Origin: Clostridium sp. MCC353
Lineage (GTDB): Bacteria; Bacillota; Clostridia; Lachnospirales; Lachnospiraceae
DNA: 64,000 nt
Reading direction: 5' to 3'
NCBI RefSeq assembly: GCF_018785315.1
Contig: NZ_WQPN01000053.1
Span: 1 to 64,000 of the forward strand
A program made the position numbers and the translations under genes. How positions within the stretch are numbered: the stretch's first letter is position 1; each line of letters begins with the position of its first letter. This document shows positions 62,434 through 64,000 of this stretch, piece after piece. The notes beneath the pieces were generated by a model. The model was not told the DNA's origin. It saw nothing but the letters and a program-made list of their open reading frames with translations, and did not search any database.

Positions 62434-63945
62434 TTAAATTTGTGATTCATCTTTGTATTCTCCGGCTATTTTTACGATGCGGTCAATCAGTTCACTGGAC
62501 AGTGTTTTCTTTTCTTCAATCTCGTTGCCGATTTCCGGATACCTGGCGTCGAAATAAGCCAGCATTCCCCTTTGAAATTCTTTGATTTTCTCAATGTCCA
62601 GAGGCAAAAATACTTTATTTGTGGCCGCACAGAGGGAAATCACCTGTTCGTGAAGGCTGAGAGGATGGCATAACGGCTGTTTCAATAATTCCATCAGGCC
62701 TTTTCCGTACTGGAGCTGTTCCTTTGTCGTTTCATCCAGATCGGAACTGAACTGGGTGAACACTTCCATTTCCCGGTATTGGGCCAGGTCGATTCTGACG
62801 CTTCCCGACGCCTTTTTCATGGCCTGCGTCTGTGCCGCGCCGCCGACTCTGGAAACGGAAAGACCTACATTGACCGCAGGACGGATTCCGGAAAAGAACA
62901 AGCCGCTTTCCAGAAAAATCTGCCCATCGGTAATGGATATTACATTTGTAGGAATATATGCGGAGACATCTCCGGCCTGGGTCTCTATAATAGGAAGGGC
63001 CGTTATGGAACCTCCCCCCAGCTCATCGTTTAAACGGCTTGACCGCTCCAGAAGTCTGGAATGCAGGTAAAATACGTCGCCAGGATAAGCTTCACGGCCT
63101 GGCGACCGTTCCAGAAGCAGGGAAATCGCACGATATGCCACCGCATGTTTGGACAGGTCATCGTAGATGATCAAAACATCTTTTCCTTTATGCATAAAAT
63201 ATTCGGCCAGCGCAGTTCCTGAATACGGCGCGATATACTGCAGAGGAGCGGAATCGCTGGCAGTGGCCGACAGGATGATGGAATAATCCATGGCATCATA
63301 TTTTGTCAGAGTGGATACGATCTTAGCCACTGTCGATGCTTTCTGACCGATGGCCACATAAATGCAGATCACATCTTTTCCTTTTTGATTGATCACAGTG
63401 TCGAGAGCAATCGACGTTTTACCTGTCTGCCTGTCGCCGATTATCAATTCTCTCTGTCCACGTCCGATGGGAAACATGGAATCAATTGCGAGGATTCCGG
63501 TTTCCATGGGAACAGTAACCGATTTTCTCTCTATGATTCCCGGAGCCTCTTCTTCCACAGGCCGGTAACCATCTTCTTTAATTGCCCCTTTACCATCGAT
63601 GGGGGCTCCCAGTGCGTCGATGACGCGCCCTATAAAACCATCTCCAACCGGAATTCCAGCATTTTTCCCTGTCCGGGTCACTTTACTGCCTTCTTTCAAT
63701 CCGGTGTCACGGCCGAACAGAATGCAGCCGATTTCATTTCGTCTGATATCCTGAACCATTCCCTTCACTCCGGTATCAAACACGACGATCTCACCGTACA
63801 TAGCATGATCGATGCCGTAAACAGTGGCAATTCCGTCACCAACCCAGATTACAGAGCCCACTTCTTCATCTCTTGTATCCACATCGAAGTTCTCTATTTC
63901 GCTTTTTAAGATAGAAATAATTTCATTTGAACTGATTGAGCTCAC
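62434..63945 (-). CDS. atpA: ATP synthase alpha subunit
   Basis: A 503-residue F1 subunit with Walker [14 protein letters not shown] (about 169) and [18 protein letters not shown] at 63945 was chosen because GGAGGTG (63951-63957 region) lies 6 bases upstream and gives [20 protein letters not shown]; the GTG at 63960 is upstream of that site. It follows the partial atpH. Confidence 0.96.
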   Translation of the reverse strand: MSSISSNEIISILKSEIENFDVDTRDEEVGSVIWVGDGIATVYGIDHAMYGEIVVFDTGVKGMVQDIRRNEIGCILFGRDTGLKEGSKVTRTGKNAGIPVGDGFIGRVIDALGAPIDGKGAIKEDGYRPVEEEAPGIIERKSVTVPMETGILAIDSMFPIGRGQRELIIGDRQTGKTSIALDTVINQKGKDVICIYVAIGQKASTVAKIVSTLTKYDAMDYSIILSATASDSAPLQYIAPYSGTALAEYFMHKGKDVLIIYDDLSKHAVAYRAISLLLERSPGREAYPGDVFYLHSRLLERSSRLNDELGGGSITALPIIETQAGDVSAYIPTNVISITDGQIFLESGLFFSGIRPAVNVGLSVSRVGGAAQTQAMKKASGSVRIDLAQYREMEVFTQFSSDLDETTKEQLQYGKGLMELLKQPLCHPLSLHEQVISLCAATNKVFLPLDIEKIKEFQRGMLAYFDARYPEIGNEIEEKKTLSSELIDRIVKIAGEYKDESQI

Positions 63946-63950
63946 TCGGT

Positions 63951-64000
63951 TCACCTCCACATCAATTTTTGCTCTAACTGTTTAAGGCGTCCCCTTAAAC
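63951..64000 (-). CDS. atpH: ATP synthase delta subunit, C-terminal end only
   Basis: The last 15 codons before the TGA at 63951-63953 read [15 protein letters not shown], matching the C-terminal RGRL-type end of the F1 delta subunit. The rest lies beyond the window. The stop is 6 bases before the atpA start, and its ribosome site overlaps this coding end. Confidence 0.75.
   Translation of the reverse strand, partial: LRGRLKQLEQKLMWR

Overview
The window looks like a chromosomal segment of a low-to-medium GC Firmicute of the class Clostridia, most likely family Lachnospiraceae. The evidence is gene order: a B12-binding radical SAM protein, its DUF2344 partner and RNase G ahead of rplU-prp-rpmA-obgE-yhbY-nadD-yqeK-rsfS; miaB-mutS-mutL-miaA; radC-mreCD-pbp2-minCDE-rodA-mgsA; a glmS ribozyme; CGAAC-type LexA boxes; and an L27 with an N-terminal extension plus the Prp protease. 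Species cannot be fixed from sequence alone. No tRNA, rRNA, CRISPR array, insertion sequence or prophage was recognised.

Layout. (1) 0-9.9 kb: pyridoxamine kinase, then a signalling block: hybrid histidine kinase with two receivers, two membrane diguanylate cyclases, a degenerate-GGDEF/EAL phosphodiesterase and a regulator with two GntR-type DNA-binding domains. (2) 9.9-11.8 kb: a three-gene minus-strand operon of a small secreted Cys/His-rich protein, an ECF sigma factor and an RsgI-like anti-sigma factor with a His-rich repeat tail, preceded by an ECF-type promoter. (3) 12-23.2 kb: the radical SAM/RNase G/TrkAH/ribosomal protein/Obg/NAD operons. (4) 23.3-24.5 kb: divergent lexA and a YneA-like LysM gene sharing an intergenic region with five LexA boxes. 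(5) 24.5-30.9 kb: PH-domain protein, tyrosine recombinase, TtcA-like enzyme, LCP cell-wall ligase and NlpC/P60 hydrolase. (6) 31-33.2 kb: glmS with its ribozyme. (7) 33.2-49.5 kb, minus strand: kinase, rluD-lspA-aroB, the sepF cell-division operon, a D,D-carboxypeptidase, and a long cell-shape/division operon. (8) 49.6-58.1 kb: PLP enzyme, miaA, mutL, mutS, miaB. (9) 58.2-59.65 kb: an AT-rich accessory patch with two small ORFs, a T-box-like leader, and a 285-bp structured inverted repeat. (10) 59.67-64 kb: the F1 part of the ATP synthase operon (atpC, D, G, A and the end of atpH).

Most of the window is housekeeping. The least explained parts are the ECF sigma/anti-sigma/secreted-protein operon, the accessory patch with the large palindrome between miaB and atpC, and the c-di-GMP block. 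The cell-envelope genes (mreCD, PBP2, RodA, MinCDE, SepF, LspA, LCP, DacF-like, NlpC/P60) together suggest a rod-shaped cell using the elongasome and the Min system, but mreB is missing from its usual place between radC and mreC.
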